Shown here in pieces: positions 12,850 through 24,553 of a stretch of DNA of 64,000 nucleotides. This stretch comes from Mortierella alpina (lineage: Eukaryota; Mortierellomycota; Mortierellomycetes; Mortierellales; Mortierellaceae): the NCBI GenBank assembly GCA_029449245.1, contig JANATF010000011.1, forward strand, positions 1,659,753 to 1,723,752. The letters run 5' to 3'. A program made the translations under genes and the position numbers. The notes under the pieces were generated by a model, which saw only the letters and a list, made by a program, of their open reading frames with translations, did not search any database and was not told the origin of the DNA. Within the stretch, counting starts at the first letter, position 1. Each line of letters starts with the position of its first letter.

Positions 12850-13080
12850 TTGCTTCGTCCTTCTTGTTCTCGCTTCTCTCTACCTTCGCTCTGTCTGCGC
12901 TCTCTCTCCATTCTCTCTTCACTCTCGCTCCATCTCTCCCGCGACTGCACTCCTCTTGCGCGTGGCTCGTCGTCGTCCTGCTCCACACACACACACTCTC
13001 TCTCACTCTCTCCACTCTCTCTCCACTCTCTGCTCCTCCCCATTCCTGCCCGACACACACAGACAGACACACCCCGTTCG
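12850..13080 (+). repeat. CT-rich leader tract
   Basis: Long run of CTCTCT/CACTCT sequence ending ~200 bp before the Zn2Cys6 gene start. It probably forms the core promoter and 5' untranslated region; similar tracts precede the Sel1, ROCK, LDH and C2 genes. Confidence 0.5.
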
Positions 13081-13282
13081 CACTCGCTCGCACTCTCCGA
13101 CAAAGCAACAGCCCGGAACAACCCATTCTTCCGCCTCTCCCGGGTTCATCCTTCATCCCCTGAGCCAATCCCACAGTCCTGCCCACATCCCCACTAATCC
13201 TACTCCGTGGCCTCTCATCCTTCCGCCGGATCCCCCTGCTCAGCAATCCATTCACAAACGCCCTGCACCGTCTCTTGTGGTC

Positions 13283-16200
13283 ATGGCCGAGAGCAAGCGA
13301 CTTCGAGTCTCAAAGGTGAGCATCCGTGAATGCTTCCACCCAGCAGTGCCGGCGTAGTAGCACAGCTCGACAAGTGAATAAGCAGTAGCAGGCGAGAGAA
13401 GACGAGAACTTATATTAACTGTGCGTGTGCCTTCATGGCATTTGTCATATTCGTACAGGCTTGCGACTCTTGTCGGCGCAAGAAAGTCAAGTGCGGTAAA
13501 TTTAATCTTCCAAGGACAGCCACTACCATATCGCCCGCTCTCTCCCGTCCACTTCGGCTGATATATCTTTACTGTCCTGCCTGCTAGATGCGGTTCATCC
13601 GCTTTGCACGAATTGCCAGACCTTTCAGTACGAGTGTAAGTCCAACCGCCAGCAGCAACCTTAGTCCAGTGTAGCAAGTGTCACCCTTCCTCACCTAGTG
13701 TGTTATATTCAACAGGCACCTATAACGATCCAACCAAGAAGCGCGGACCACCTAAAGGTAAGGCATCTGCGGAAGCCTCGAATGGGCAGACCCCTGCCCT
13801 GTCCCATTTGCTCAAAATAATTCAAAGGAAAGCTCAAACCCCGTTTCTTTTGCGTGTTCCGCTGACATCTAGGATACATTGAGGCGATCGAGGCACGACT
13901 CCACCGCATGGAGGGACTTTTAGGCGGACTAGTCCAGAACAACGACCCGCGGGCAGAGATCGTGCGCGCCGAGCTGGAAGCCATGGCACGCGAGGCCGAG
14001 ATGACAGGCCTGAAGCTGCGCAGGTCCAAGGCGTTTGAGCAGCTTGATCCAGTAAGGGGCTTGGTTGCTGAATTCTACCTGGAATTTGAGATTAGCCACC
14101 GGCCACCACTGACTTTTTTTTTCTTGTGTCTTGTTTCTCAACCTGGACAAAAGTCTACGGCCTCCCACGCAGCTTTGGACGCGCATCCCCAGGACAGTGG
14201 CCCGTCCTCGTCGTCTTCATCATCTTCGTCCTCGTCAACGCCAGCATTATCATCCTTAGCATTAGCAGCATCTACGTCAGCATCCGCTTCGACCGACCCG
14301 TCCTCTCGACCTGTTGTTCAGCCACGCCAGATCCAGCCTCTGTTGCGACAACGGGATGCCCAGCATCATCGCAATACAGCTCAGCACTCCAGCCCAACCT
14401 CACCTTCTGTTGCCTCGAGCGCCTCACTGCAGCAGACACACGCCTTTGCAACTGCACCGTCACCATCATCCTCATCATCATCATCCTACCAAAGTGAACC
14501 GTCTTGGGACTTCAAGGCAGGATCTGTGAGGCAATCTCAACACGCCTCACAAGGACCCTTTCGTCACTCCTCACAAAAGACGTACAGCTACCCAAGTGAC
14601 CATATTCTGAATACCCACGACCGACAGCGGCAGCTATACCCTAAGGATCATCACGCACAGCATGGTCCGCCTCAGCAGCGGCTGGAACCCATGTCCGATC
14701 GACCAACAGCACCGCGTCCGTACACGACAGGGTCAAGTGCTGACGACCAGCGGCAGTGGAAATACGCCTCTTTGCCGCCGAAGCAAGAGGATGTTTGGAA
14801 TGAGCAACCATTGTCCGCGTCTACGGACGCTCATCCATACGTCAGTCCACTGACAGGATTCATGGCTTTACCACAGGAAAGAGTTCGCCAAGATCCCTAT
14901 CTTCACTTCCCCTCGACACCTGTGATGGAACATCTACTTGATGTCCACTTCCAGTTTGTTCATCCAGTCCTACCAATGCTCCACTCCAAGACCCTGCGAG
15001 ACCAGATCCTTCGACGCGAATATCCTCCATCACATCTGTTCTTTGCAATCCTTGGACTGGCCTCTCGCTTCAGCAGCAATCCAGTGTTTCGCGAACCCCA
15101 GCCAGGGGCAGAACGACCTCCATGCTGCGTTTTTTACGATCGAGCCAAGCAATTGATAAAGGATGAGTACGACGATTCGCAGCTGGCAACGGTGCAGGCA
15201 CTACTCCTAATGGCTATTCAGCAGATGGGCTTTTGCGAGAGTCAGCGCGCTTGGCTCTGTGTGGGCATGGCGATTCGGATGGCACAGGACCTTGGTCTCA
15301 ATAAGGAACCAACAACTCAGGAACAGCCTAAGGATCACCTTCATAGCGAGATGAGAAAGCGCACGTGGTGGTCCTGTTATGTTGTCGAACGGCTTGTCTG
15401 TGGCGGCCTCGGAAGGTATATGGCAGGGGTATTATGATGCCTGATATAGGAATTTGATTGTGGTCTGTGATCATTACTAATACCACTCCATTGTTGCGCA
15501 CATTGATGGCAGGCCACTTACAATCACGCAACTAGAATGCGAGACGGGCTTGCCGCAGTATATCGATGGGGACGCCGAAATGGGGCTGGATAGCACCTCT
15601 TTGGAGCAGCCGAACCTGTCCTCCAATTTTGTCCATCTGATCTCACTCTCCAGAATTCAAGGCAACATCCTCCAGTTCATCAAAGCGAGGGCCTTTCGTT
15701 GTGACGATGCGATGGAAAGCTTTGCACCGGACTCCAACAAGAGCGACGGCGATTTTGTGAGCCGCATCGATACCAGTCAGGCGGCGTTTAGTGCATTGGA
15801 TAGATCGTTGACAGAATGGCGACAGGGTTTGCCGCCCACCCTTCAGGGCACGACTGAGGGAACTCCGCATTTTGGGCTCTTTCTCCACATGACATACAAC
15901 GCTCTGATCATCCTTCTCCACCGCCCCGAATTTGCCTCCTCGGCCACATCGGCTTCGCTTTGCACGCAGGCTGCAGCTACGATCACGGACATTACGGAAA
16001 CCTTGGTGCAAGCCAAGGCGCTGACCTCCATGTTTATCAGCTGCATCTATGCAATTTTCTCCGCAGGTGTCATTCACTTCTTGAATATCCCTTCAGTCAA
16101 ACGCGAGAATGGGAGTCCAAACTCCTCGAGCCCTACCTCGGCCCCTCTCATGACAGCCAAGGTCAATATGAAGCAATGCATTGACGCGCTCAAGGACCTG

Positions 16201-17349
16201 TCCAGTCATTGGGTCAGCGCTGCGCGACGGGCCAAGATTCTGGAGGACCTGTTGGATTTGAAGCACGTAAGCCTGAAGGACTTGGAAGAGGATTCGTTCA
16301 AGACCACTCCACTTTTGCCCTCATGGGCGGTGGATGGTAAAACGTACAGCCGGAGCTTTGTGGCGCCCAGAGATGGCCACGATCAACTTCGTCAACAGTG
16401 CCGCTCCAAGGTCATGGCTATCCAGTCTCTCCTCGCCAACGATGATGAGTTTCAAAGGATGCAGAGCAGGAGAGGTCTCAGCATGGAAACGACGCCGGAG
16501 GCTCAGAACGGTTATGCAGACGATGAGGAGATGGATTCTCCAGCTGACATGCAGCAAGACAGCGTCATGGACGATGTCACTACTCCAGAGCCCCGCGACC
16601 CAGCCCGTGTTCCGTTGACAAGCCGCGCCAACCTTGTCAATACGGGTACCATTACTCCTGAGCAGCGAGTTGAACCCCCGTCAGTGCAGAGTCAGTCTTT
16701 ATTCGATTCCGATCCCATGATGCTCATCGCTACCGCCACGCTTAGCTCAGATAATGAACCCTTGTCCTCGTTTGGTTCCCCAATGCGACCACCCGGCTCG
16801 GAGCCCGTCCTCACACCCACAACTCTGACGACCCTTGGCTTGACCTCGTCATCGATGCGGTCCAGGGGGAGCGGCTCTGGAGAAGAACAGCTGCGTGCTC
16901 ACACCGAGATGCTAGACCCATTTTCAGTGCCGAGCAGTATCACATTTCCAAGTTCAAACCACGGGCGCCAGACGAGCTGCAATCGAGGCATCAGCAGCGG
17001 TGTGTTGTCCAACACTGTGTGGTCAACGGATGCCCAGACGCACAGGACGGTGGCCAGGGTGGAGTCGCCTTCCCCGATGAGCAGGGTGTGTATGGGCAAG
17101 GGAGGGGCCTGCGAGAAGGATCGCAAGGACCGGCCCTGCAGTTTACAGCAACTCTCATTGATGGACAGCGCCAGCGACGAGGGGCGAGAAGCTTGCATGG
17201 ATGAGCAGGAGCACGAAGACCAAGATCTTGCCTGGAACGACATGCCTCCCACGCTGGGCTTGGACGAGTGGATGGCGTATATCGGGGCACTGATGATGCG
17301 GTGGCTGGCCAGCGGAGAGTCTTCCCCACGGTCACCACGCTTGCACTAG
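13283..17349 (+). CDS. Zn(II)2Cys6 transcription factor with Fungal_trans domain
   Basis: Seven exons: 13283-13315, 13459-13495, 13588-13635, 13716-13757, 13873-14051, 14154-15415 and 15513-17349, giving 1,145 residues. The binuclear cluster is Cys13, 16, 23, 30, 33, 40 (CX2CX6CX6CX2CX6C, ACDSCRRKKVKC...CTNCQTFQYEC), with a short basic linker and a heptad-like dimerisation helix (YIEAIEARLHRMEGLLGGLV). A Ser/Gln-rich spacer follows. The Fungal_trans (xylanolytic regulator) domain begins around residue 340, with the usual HFQFVHPVLPMLH, RTWWSCYVVERL and GRPLTI motifs. The last intron lies inside that hallmark and is needed to restore GR-PLTI. The C-terminal ~350 residues are low complexity. 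This is a nuclear DNA-binding regulator; target genes cannot be told. The zinc cluster is cut by four short exons. Confidence 0.92.
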
Positions 17350-17474
17350 GCATCCTCAGTTGGTTCCTCTGTAGTTATATTGGAGAAAGAACAGACGTAA
17401 ATAGATCGTCTGACAGCCACGGTTGAAGAATTGGGTTGTAAACATGGATAGAGCTGGTGGTGCATTCCATCATT
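17350..17474. other. short convergent 3' gap
   Basis: Only 125 bp separate the stop codons of the Zn2Cys6 gene (+) and VMS1 (-), so the 3' untranslated regions probably overlap. Confidence 0.6.
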
Positions 17475-20011
17475 TTATTTCCCATTGTTCAAGCGCCGGT
17501 CCGCGCTAGACTGGCCCCGTGTTGTGTTTCTCTGGGCATGAGGTACAATTGTACTGCGAGCTGTGAAGGGTGAGTGTCCAGGATCCCGCTTGATGATCGG
17601 CTTGGGAGTCAGGAGACCTGTCGAGGCCCTTTCACTATTGTCCCTGGCGTCTCCTTGCCTCGATGCCGCAAGCCTAGCCTCTGCAGCATGGGCTATCTTC
17701 TCGCGGTCCGAGACTACAATAGGCCCCTGCCTTTGAGATTGTGGATGTGATGTCTTCAGCACTGATTTTCGATGATTCACTCTAGGCGAGGTCGCAGGCT
17801 GACAGACTCGTTGGACCTTAGCCGTTGAATCCCTCAGCTCTTGGCCACGCTCTTGTATGCCTTCGCAAGGGGTGCCGACTCGCTCTTGCTCGTTTTCCGC
17901 CTTGGCCAACAGCGCAGAGGGAACATGGGCTAGTCTAACCCAGTCCCATGCTTCTGGCATCTTTGCCATAGCCGAGCGAAATGCATTGCGCGTCTCCTTA
18001 TCCATGGCCAAATCGTAGGCTGTCCATGATTTGATAGGGCCCTGGATATCTTGCAGGCCATCTGACGCGAGCTCCTGCGAAGAACGGTCCAAGAATAAAG
18101 AGATGGTGGCGGTCGGGTCGGCTCCGTGTACTTCCAAAAGTTGCTGAACAATCCGTGCCTGACCGTGGAATGAGGCCACGTGCAACAACGTGGGTGTCTT
18201 GGCTCGATTATACTCTGCATGGGCACTCTTTGGTAGGAGGCATGATGGGTTCAGCCCTGTGCGAGCGAGGTAATTGGACATGGCTTCGACGCGGCCTTTC
18301 TTGACCATCTCCACGAGCCTTTGCAGGCCCTGAATGGTCTTTGGGGCAGTAGAGGGCTGTGCTTGCTCTTGACAAACGGACTCTGGGGACACCGGTGTTT
18401 CATCCAGTGGATCCACTTGTTCAGGCTCTACGTTTGCGCATGCTGTCTCCGCAGGGCTCTCCGACACCATTTGAACTTTGACTGTGACCAGTTCCTGGTA
18501 AGCGCGCTTGAGCTCTGTCAGCGTCGGCCGTCTTGTCACAAACGGAATCGAGCGCACCTGTCCTTCGCGGTCGACGCGAGAGATGACCGAGTTTTCGTGG
18601 AAAAGGACGCGACGGTTGTTACCAGGTGCATGCATAAAGACAAATTCGCTCTGCTCAATCCACTGAGACCATCCCTCCAAAAGCTCCCGAACCTCCAGTT
18701 TCAAGGCTCTCTCATTGTACATTCGCACCATTGCTCCAGCAGAGTTGCAACCTCCATGAGTCGATTGAGTTCCTCCTTGCTTTCTGCGAACTGTGAGAAC
18801 CAAGTGTGGAACAATGAAAAAAAAAAAAAAAAAAAAAAAGATAACACCTGGTTAGTTTCAGTTGCTTGTCCTAGAGAGTGCCTTTGACAACTAAACGGAC
18901 ATAATAATATACTGCACTTGCCTGTGTATCGATGAAAGGTCTTGTGCGCAACAACTTTGATTGCCCTGGCATGACTACCTTGACAGGCAGCTTTGTTTGT
19001 CTCTCCTCTCAGATCGACCACCATGGCTGCGAAATGGCCACCACCAAGAAGAATCAATGTCCAGTAACGCGGCTGCGCCTGAATCAGGCCTTGTAGCAAC
19101 TGTGGCTCCCCAGCCGAGTCGACGCTCACGGGCAGAGTCACGGCGTCCTCATCAATGGCGATCAGAGGCTTGTCATGAGTATCCAGGTCAACGCCGAGCT
19201 CCATTTGGTCGGCTTTAGCTTGAAGGGCAGCTCTAGCAGCCCGCTTGATCTTCTTTTTCTTGGGAGGCAAGGGTGGCAATGGGATCTGGATAGACTTGAG
19301 GAGTTCCAGCGGATTATGGCCATGACCTCGATCGGCGAGCGCGTTCTTGTAGACACCAAGGCGGACAGTGGGACCATACAATGTGCTTGAGAACCAGATC
19401 ATGGGCGACTTGCGTGCTTCCTGAAGTTGCTGCTCAAGCATTTTCTGTTGTTGCTGTCGCCGAGGGTCCGCCTCCTCGCTGAGTTCGTTCTCGTGAACTG
19501 TGACCTCGAGTTTCTTGAAAAGAGTTTGAACTTGATCTCTAGGAGTTCCAGCATCCGATTCTCCTTGCAAAATACTACTTAGTAGACCCTGTAGTATTTT
19601 CTCAAACTGTTCCTGACTGGTGGGCTGGGCTTGTTCATTCAAAAGGCGGTGCTTGAGGTTATATTGGTGCCAGTCTGACTTGACGTGTTTGCGTTGTGCC
19701 TCGACGGATGGTAGCTCCTCAATGCCACAGGTGCGGCAGGAGGGACTGGCCCTTGTCTCTACTGGTCTCTGGTAGAGGGATGTCAAGGCAGAATTCGTTT
19801 GCTCCACCTGTGTATTTGCCAGGGCGTCGTCGAATTGAGTTTTAGTCTGACTAGGCTCTAGGCTGGTGATAGCAATGGAAGTAGTCGTCGCCGTAGGCGC
19901 CTCGGACACGAGTGAGGATAAGAGGTGATCTGGCAAGAAAAAGATGCCGAGGTCCTGTAGAGACCTTTTTGTGGGTGCAGTTTTATGACTGTGCTGTGTT
20001 GCTGCCTTCAT
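17475..20011 (-). CDS. VMS1: Vms1/ANKZF1-type peptidyl-tRNA hydrolase
   Basis: Two exons, 20011-18922 and 18790-17475, giving 801 residues. Order of parts: a C2H2 finger (Cys92, Cys95, His109, His115), then the VLRF1 release-factor-like domain, with GGGHFAAMV before the intron and YTVRRKQGGTQS across it, then ankyrin repeats near 560-640 (TLLHVASFHGQARIVQQLLE), then a basic, disordered tail. Gln372 in GGTQS matches the catalytic Gln of yeast Vms1. The protein acts in ribosome quality control, freeing stalled nascent chains from 60S-bound peptidyl-tRNA and opposing CAT-tail toxicity at mitochondria. The frame forces a GC donor (ACAG|GCAAGT at 18921). The intron also has a T23 run 27 bases before its acceptor. 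ATG 20011 is chosen because the protein-like sequence begins there; an upstream in-frame stretch to 20161 has no recognisable content. Confidence 0.92.
18817..18839 (-). repeat. homopolymer A/T run in VMS1 intron
   Basis: About 23 A on the + strand, i.e. T23 on the gene's strand, directly upstream of the VMS1 intron acceptor. It serves as an extreme polypyrimidine tract. Confidence 0.8.
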
Positions 20012-20443
20012 GGTTGGTTGGTTGCACGCACACTGCGAGGGGAGAACCAGTGATGGATGGGTATAGGGTACGGGAGGCGAGGAAAGAGCGAAGTCGAAAG
20101 GGAACAGTGGTACGCTCTGGAGGAGACGCAGCTTTATGCGAGGCTGCTGTTTCTGCGGCACTCCATGGACTCCAATCCACCGAACATCACGTGGCGACTA
20201 CGGCGCATGAGTACGGCGCCTTTGGTGAACTAAACTAAAAAGTGTGCTTGCAACACACATAGGAGGGTAAGAAAAGCTATCTAACTATATATGCTCTCTT
20301 GGGGGACGATCGTTGTCGTGTCAGAGGCTGCTCGCCTTCGGCCACTTGCTAATCCTTGCTCGGTGTTCACGGCAATGCCCTTTGCAGCTCGATCTCTGCC
20401 TTGGTCACTAGCTTGGTCTGTTTGACCTGATGCTGAACCTAGC
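20012..20443. other. gap between VMS1 start and PIN/XPG-like gene end
   Basis: Holds the VMS1 promoter with a CACGTG box (20188-20193), and the 3' flank of the next minus-strand gene. No other gene seen. Confidence 0.6.
20188..20193. promoter_or_regulatory. CACGTG box upstream of VMS1
   Basis: CACGTG 177 bp upstream of the chosen VMS1 ATG; compare the same box at a similar distance before ATP7 and the EF1-gamma gene. Confidence 0.4.
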
Positions 20444-20817
20444 TCAGTCGCTACGGCCCTGCTTTTGCCCTTTGCAGGTCTCAGGACACAGAGGATCCAC
20501 AGGTACAGTCTTATATGGCGTCCACTTGTACTGCACCGTGACTTCTGGCGGCTCGTGCGGCTTGCGTTGAATGCGGTGCGTGGGTGAGTATCGCGGTCGG
20601 TGTAGGGGTATCCTGTTGCGAGGCAGGGGCATGTCACTGCTAGCATCCGCGTCAGCTTTTAGGAGGAGAATCTATTGTCCTGTAGCGATTGAATTTCTGG
20701 TGGGACCTGTGCCTTGGGACTCGAACGCCATTCTGGTCGCTGCTAAGAGAGTGTTGAGAACAAAGAGAGTATATTGAGTATATGTCAGTTACACAGTACA
20801 AGATCCTTGTGGATTAC

Positions 20818-21010
20818 GATGAGGTCGATGTAGGATGTGGATGCAGGATATTGATGCAGGATGTATATGGATGCAGGAAGTAGATGCAGGATGTGATGCA
20901 GGATGTGGAGAGAGGATATAGAGGAGGGATGTCAATGAAGGATGTCAATGAAGGATGGCGAGGAGGGTGTCGAGGAGGGTGTTAAGGATGGAGGTCAATG
21001 AAGGACCAGA
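20818..21010. repeat. degenerate GGATGT-type minisatellite
   Basis: Runs of GATGCAGGATGT, GATGTCAATGAAG and GAGGAGGGTGTC units fill most of the second intron of the PIN/XPG-like gene. Confidence 0.8.
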
Positions 21011-21394
21011 AAGAGGCCAATGGGATGCTGATGCAAGGAGACGATGAAAGAAGAGAGCGATGATATAGGATAGGACTCTATGATGATGGACGTACCGTCT
21101 GGCTGCGTTGCATAGTTCTCGTGTCTCCTGCTGATTCTGGGAGTGCTGCTGAGTGAGGTCTCCCAGCTTGCCCTGGAGGATCTCGTATGTGATGGTGATG
21201 TCAGGCTGGTCCATCGTGTGCAGAGGCGTCTGCGACATCGCCCAGAAGACGCGCTGTGAAGCTGCGAAATTCTCCTGGAGCGTGTTCTTGCGTGCGACTC
21301 GGGCGTCGGTCAAGCACCGGTTCACCATCACAGGCACGTCTACAATCATGCGCGTACCGGGCGGTGGGGATTTGATTAGTAGGACTTTTGTATT

Positions 21395-21427
21395 GCACAC
21401 ACACACACACACCACACACCACACACA
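21395..21427. repeat. (CA)n microsatellite
   Basis: CACACACACACACACACC-type run interrupted by ACC, inside the first intron of the PIN/XPG-like gene. Confidence 0.85.
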
Positions 21428-22229
21428 TGGAGCCCTTGGAGACACGACGGCCACTCACCTTCAGTAACTAGTTCTTTGATGATCGATAGTTGGTGACGCT
21501 TCCAAGCGAGTGGATATTGCGGTTGTAGTCGTTTTTGGACGCAATCCCCAGCACTGTGGGCTGAGTGCGATCGAGGCTTAGGGTTGCTAGGGCACTTGCC
21601 AGCTCGTACACCAGGACCCTGTCGTTCGAGATGGGTCGCCAAATGGTCTGGATGCTGCTGTACATAAGCATGTCGCTGTCTCTTGAAACGACAATGTCGG
21701 CGGCACGGCAATCAATGGCTATCTTGACATCGGCTTCGGTGTGGCATAAAACGACGTTCCATTGTCTTGAGCTCAGGTAGTCTGCAAAGGCTTGGCGGGA
21801 AGTCAAGGACCAGACAAAGGCGGTCCTTATGTTCTTGTTGACTTTGCTAAAGTGATGTCTTCGTACATTCTGCTTTCCAACCACACGGCGCTCAAGCTCT
21901 TGTAGATGCTTGTTGGCCTGATCGAGTGCTATCTTGCGTTGGCCCTCTCGGTACACTTGTGTTGAACGCTTTTCCTCAGAAGGACCTCCGTCCAAATAAA
22001 GAATCAGGGTCGTGTGGTTCCTCAACTTTTGCATCGCTTGCTCAACAGTTGAGTGCGCAATGGGTAGAGTGTGCGAGGAATATGCGTACCGAATTGTTGT
22101 AAAGAATGGCTCAAGAACGTCGACTCTGATCGCCGATGGAGTAGGAGCGGGTGAATCACTGGAAATGTAACGGAGCCCAGGGTCGTACCCTTTCTTTCGC
22201 AGAATGGGCCCTGGGCCTGCGATACCCAT

Positions 22230-23372
22230 GGTAACTGACTTGGAGGTGAAATGAAGACTGTTGACAATGAGTGTTGAGGGTTTGGGAAGTGGAAGTTTAG
22301 AAGTGGAGGTTTGGTTGTAGACGTGAAAAAGAGAAAGGACCTGAAAAAGTGGTTGAAGCACCTGGTATTTGTAAGGATCAGACCCTGGAACAAAAGGCGT
22401 GTTTCACTAGAAAAAAAAAAGCACCACAAAAGGATGGGGGACCACACAACAAAGGCGTCTTGGACGAACATTGCCACCTGTGCTTGAACTCTTTACTCTT
22501 TACAAGGCATTGTTCAGTTCGTGCACGACAAAGACAATACTAAAGACTCATATGGGGTTGATCTGACAAACAACGCTTCGCGTGGCGATCACCAAGGCTC
22601 TCTGCGGCGACCTGTAGTGCAGCGATTGACAACTGCCGAGGTACGCTAGCATAGGTGCCATTGTCAAGTTCTTGGCGTTCTCCATTCGTAAAGCCTTGAA
22701 GCGAAAGGCGACAAACAGCCGAGTACCTTATAAATAGGACGCCATCATGTGTCTCCAATCGTCCTCCTGATGCCTTGAGCTCATATATACATAGTTGCCG
22801 TGACCTTCAATTCATTATCCTCCAAAGCATCGCCTTTCGTAGGAGCTATAATATGTTCCCCACCAGTGTCGCTGAGCGTCTTCCCAAAGGCTGTCGAAGG
22901 AGGCCGGTAATCCTGTCGCTACATGAAGAAAAGCACACAGGATGAAAGCGAAAGTGAGCGGATCATGAGTTGGCTACAAGACGTGAACAAGCAACTGGAA
23001 GTATGCAGCCTTATGATACATGCCTCACTAGAGGCAGCACCAGCATCACATCCAATCTCTAGTCCCAAAGAGCAGAATGAGGCGTGCACTATTGTCCTTT
23101 CACTACGAGAAAGCTACTTTGGACAACACGCTCTGATTCCATGGCAAATCGGCGAGCTCTCATGCTGGAGGATTCGAAATTAAGTTTGTTGAACCTTGAC
23201 TATTGCTCGAAAGTTGAAGATGGTGCGAGAATTATTGTCGCCATGGGGAGTTGCAAAAAGCCTTCATTCCTCTGGGCAGCACGAACAAGGCGTGTACTTA
23301 GAGGACCGGACAATTAGAGAGGTTAGGAGGAGGAGGTAGCGGAATTTAGGCGGCTTTCGCACTTGGTGTTTC
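22230..23372. other. gene-poor gap of 1.1 kb
   Basis: Promoter of the PIN/XPG-like gene on the left and 3' flank of a small minus-strand gene on the right. A plus-strand frame at 22923-23183 (86 codons, ATG start) has no recognisable motif and no splice support; I do not call it. Confidence 0.5.
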
Positions 23373-24166
23373 CTAACGGCGTCGTCTTGCACGGTATTCC
23401 TCGCATATAGCCCTGTGTCTCGCCTAGTGAGCCATACATGGTCAGCCTCTATGACATTGCAATAAAGCCAAAATTGGCCAACAGAGATCCCCAATGCCCT
23501 GCGGGAGCCTTACCGGCACGGCCAAAGGTTCATCTTCTTCATCATCCTGTATGGCATCCACCATGGCTTCGTGCTCTTCGTTTCTTTGGCCAGCTTCACT
23601 TTTGCAATCACCATTGTGCGAGAGATCTAATGTCAAATCCACTTGATATACATCGGTATCCGATTCCGTTTCCGAGGAGCAGTTGGGATTCTTGGAGCCC
23701 AAGCGACTAGGCTGATGCTTCCTCAAAGGAGGACGGCGGGATGGTGGCTTTAGCAGATATGGCTCGCCGAGGCAGTCGAACGTGGAAGAGTCGAGCAGCC
23801 TCAAGCACACACGCCTCGCGACTTCATAGTCCATAGCCGAGATACTTCGCGTCAACGACCCTATGCGCGAGGGGTGTTATTAAAAAGTTAGTTTGTGCAA
23901 CGGTTCTTGGCATTAGCTCTGTTGGCATCAAGGACGCGGATTGTACCAATTCGACTGGCGGCCGGGAGGTCTGATGTCACAGAGCAAGATCTACCAGCGA
24001 ATGTGTCCAATGGGTCGTGTTCATGATCGTTGCTGCTGCATTGCATTGGGTCAGAATCATGCGTTGTCGGACTCTTGGCGAATGCACGGCTCCTGCCTGA
24101 CGGGTTCCTCCTCAATCGCTCAAAGTGGTGCCTCTGCCTGATCTGCTCGTCGTTTTGCTGAATCAT
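23373..24166 (-). CDS. small protein of unknown function
   Basis: Three exons, 24166-23947, 23860-23514 and 23423-23373, with phases 1 and 0 that close exactly to 205 residues. I do not recognise the family. It starts MIQQNDEQIRQRHHFERLRR, has a Ser/His/Asp-rich low-complexity part, a short possibly folded segment around the second exon start (SISAMDYEVARRVCLRLLDSS), an acidic run (DDEEDEP) and a basic end (CEEYRARRRR). Highly charged and probably mostly disordered; the basic tail could be a nuclear signal. The model rests on three matching splice phases and codon-like composition, with no homology. It could be longer at the 5' end. Confidence 0.45.
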
Positions 24167-24553
24167 GGTTCTAGAGCATGCAGAAGCATGTAAAATTGCA
24201 TGTTCGCGACGAGTCAATGCAACCTGGGCAGCTGGGGGTGTGGGGGACAGCAGAGAACAACAGTACGGTGCTATCGAGGCGTCCATTCTCGAGCTCGGTA
24301 CCTGCGTCCGCCGGTCCAGTTCATGGCCGCTGCTGTTGGATAGCGGTGTCTCTCAGCGAGATGAGCAGGAAAGTAGATGCCGCAGGCAAGCAGTACGATG
24401 TAGGGGATGTAGGGGCGGGTGGACAGAAGGAGGGTGGTGGGTGGCAAAGAGGAACAGAAGAGAGAAAAAGAGCGCTGATGAGACCATGCAGCCTGTTTTT
24501 ATTTTGGTGGCCAAAAAAGAAATAGCTTGCTCGCAACGGACCGAATATCGCGT
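24167..24553. other. gap between small gene and EF1-gamma
   Basis: Promoter side of the 205-residue gene and 3' end of the EF1-gamma gene. No further feature seen. Confidence 0.5.

Larger units (their letters stand above)
12037..13282. other. divergent promoter region
   Basis: Shared 5' region between the SRAP gene (-) and the Zn2Cys6 gene (+). It holds a 13-bp tandem repeat (12133-12179), a GGAGGACAGGT-type tract near 12400-12430 and a long CT-rich leader of the + gene (about 12850-13080) with CACACA runs. No coding frame convinces me. Confidence 0.6.
20444..22229 (-). pseudogene. PIN/XPG-like nuclease-family gene, apparent frameshift
   Basis: Three exons on the minus strand: 22229-21459, 21339-21096 and 20639-20444. 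The N-terminal part starts MGIAGPGPILRKKGY and holds a Rad2/XPG-like PIN core with acidic residues (LDGGPSEEKR, HTEADVKIAIDC, DIVVSRDSDMLMYSS), then GIASKNDYNRNIHSLG. At about 21480-21490 the frame runs to a stop (YRSSKN*). The neighbouring frame continues sensibly (SIIKELVTE) into a good GTGAGT donor, and both later exons splice on in phase (DVPVMVNRCL..., then ...VTVQYKWTPYKTVP). One indel is therefore needed, either a real lesion or a sequence error. The second intron holds a GGATGT minisatellite and the first a (CA)n run. Such XPG-I-like genes are, as far as I know, a multicopy family in Mortierella-like genomes; the substrate is unknown. Confidence 0.65.

Noticed and set aside
22923-23183. 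86-codon plus-strand frame starting MKKSTQDESE
   Set aside because: No motif, no splice partner, isolated in a gene-poor gap. A real small gene is possible but not supported.
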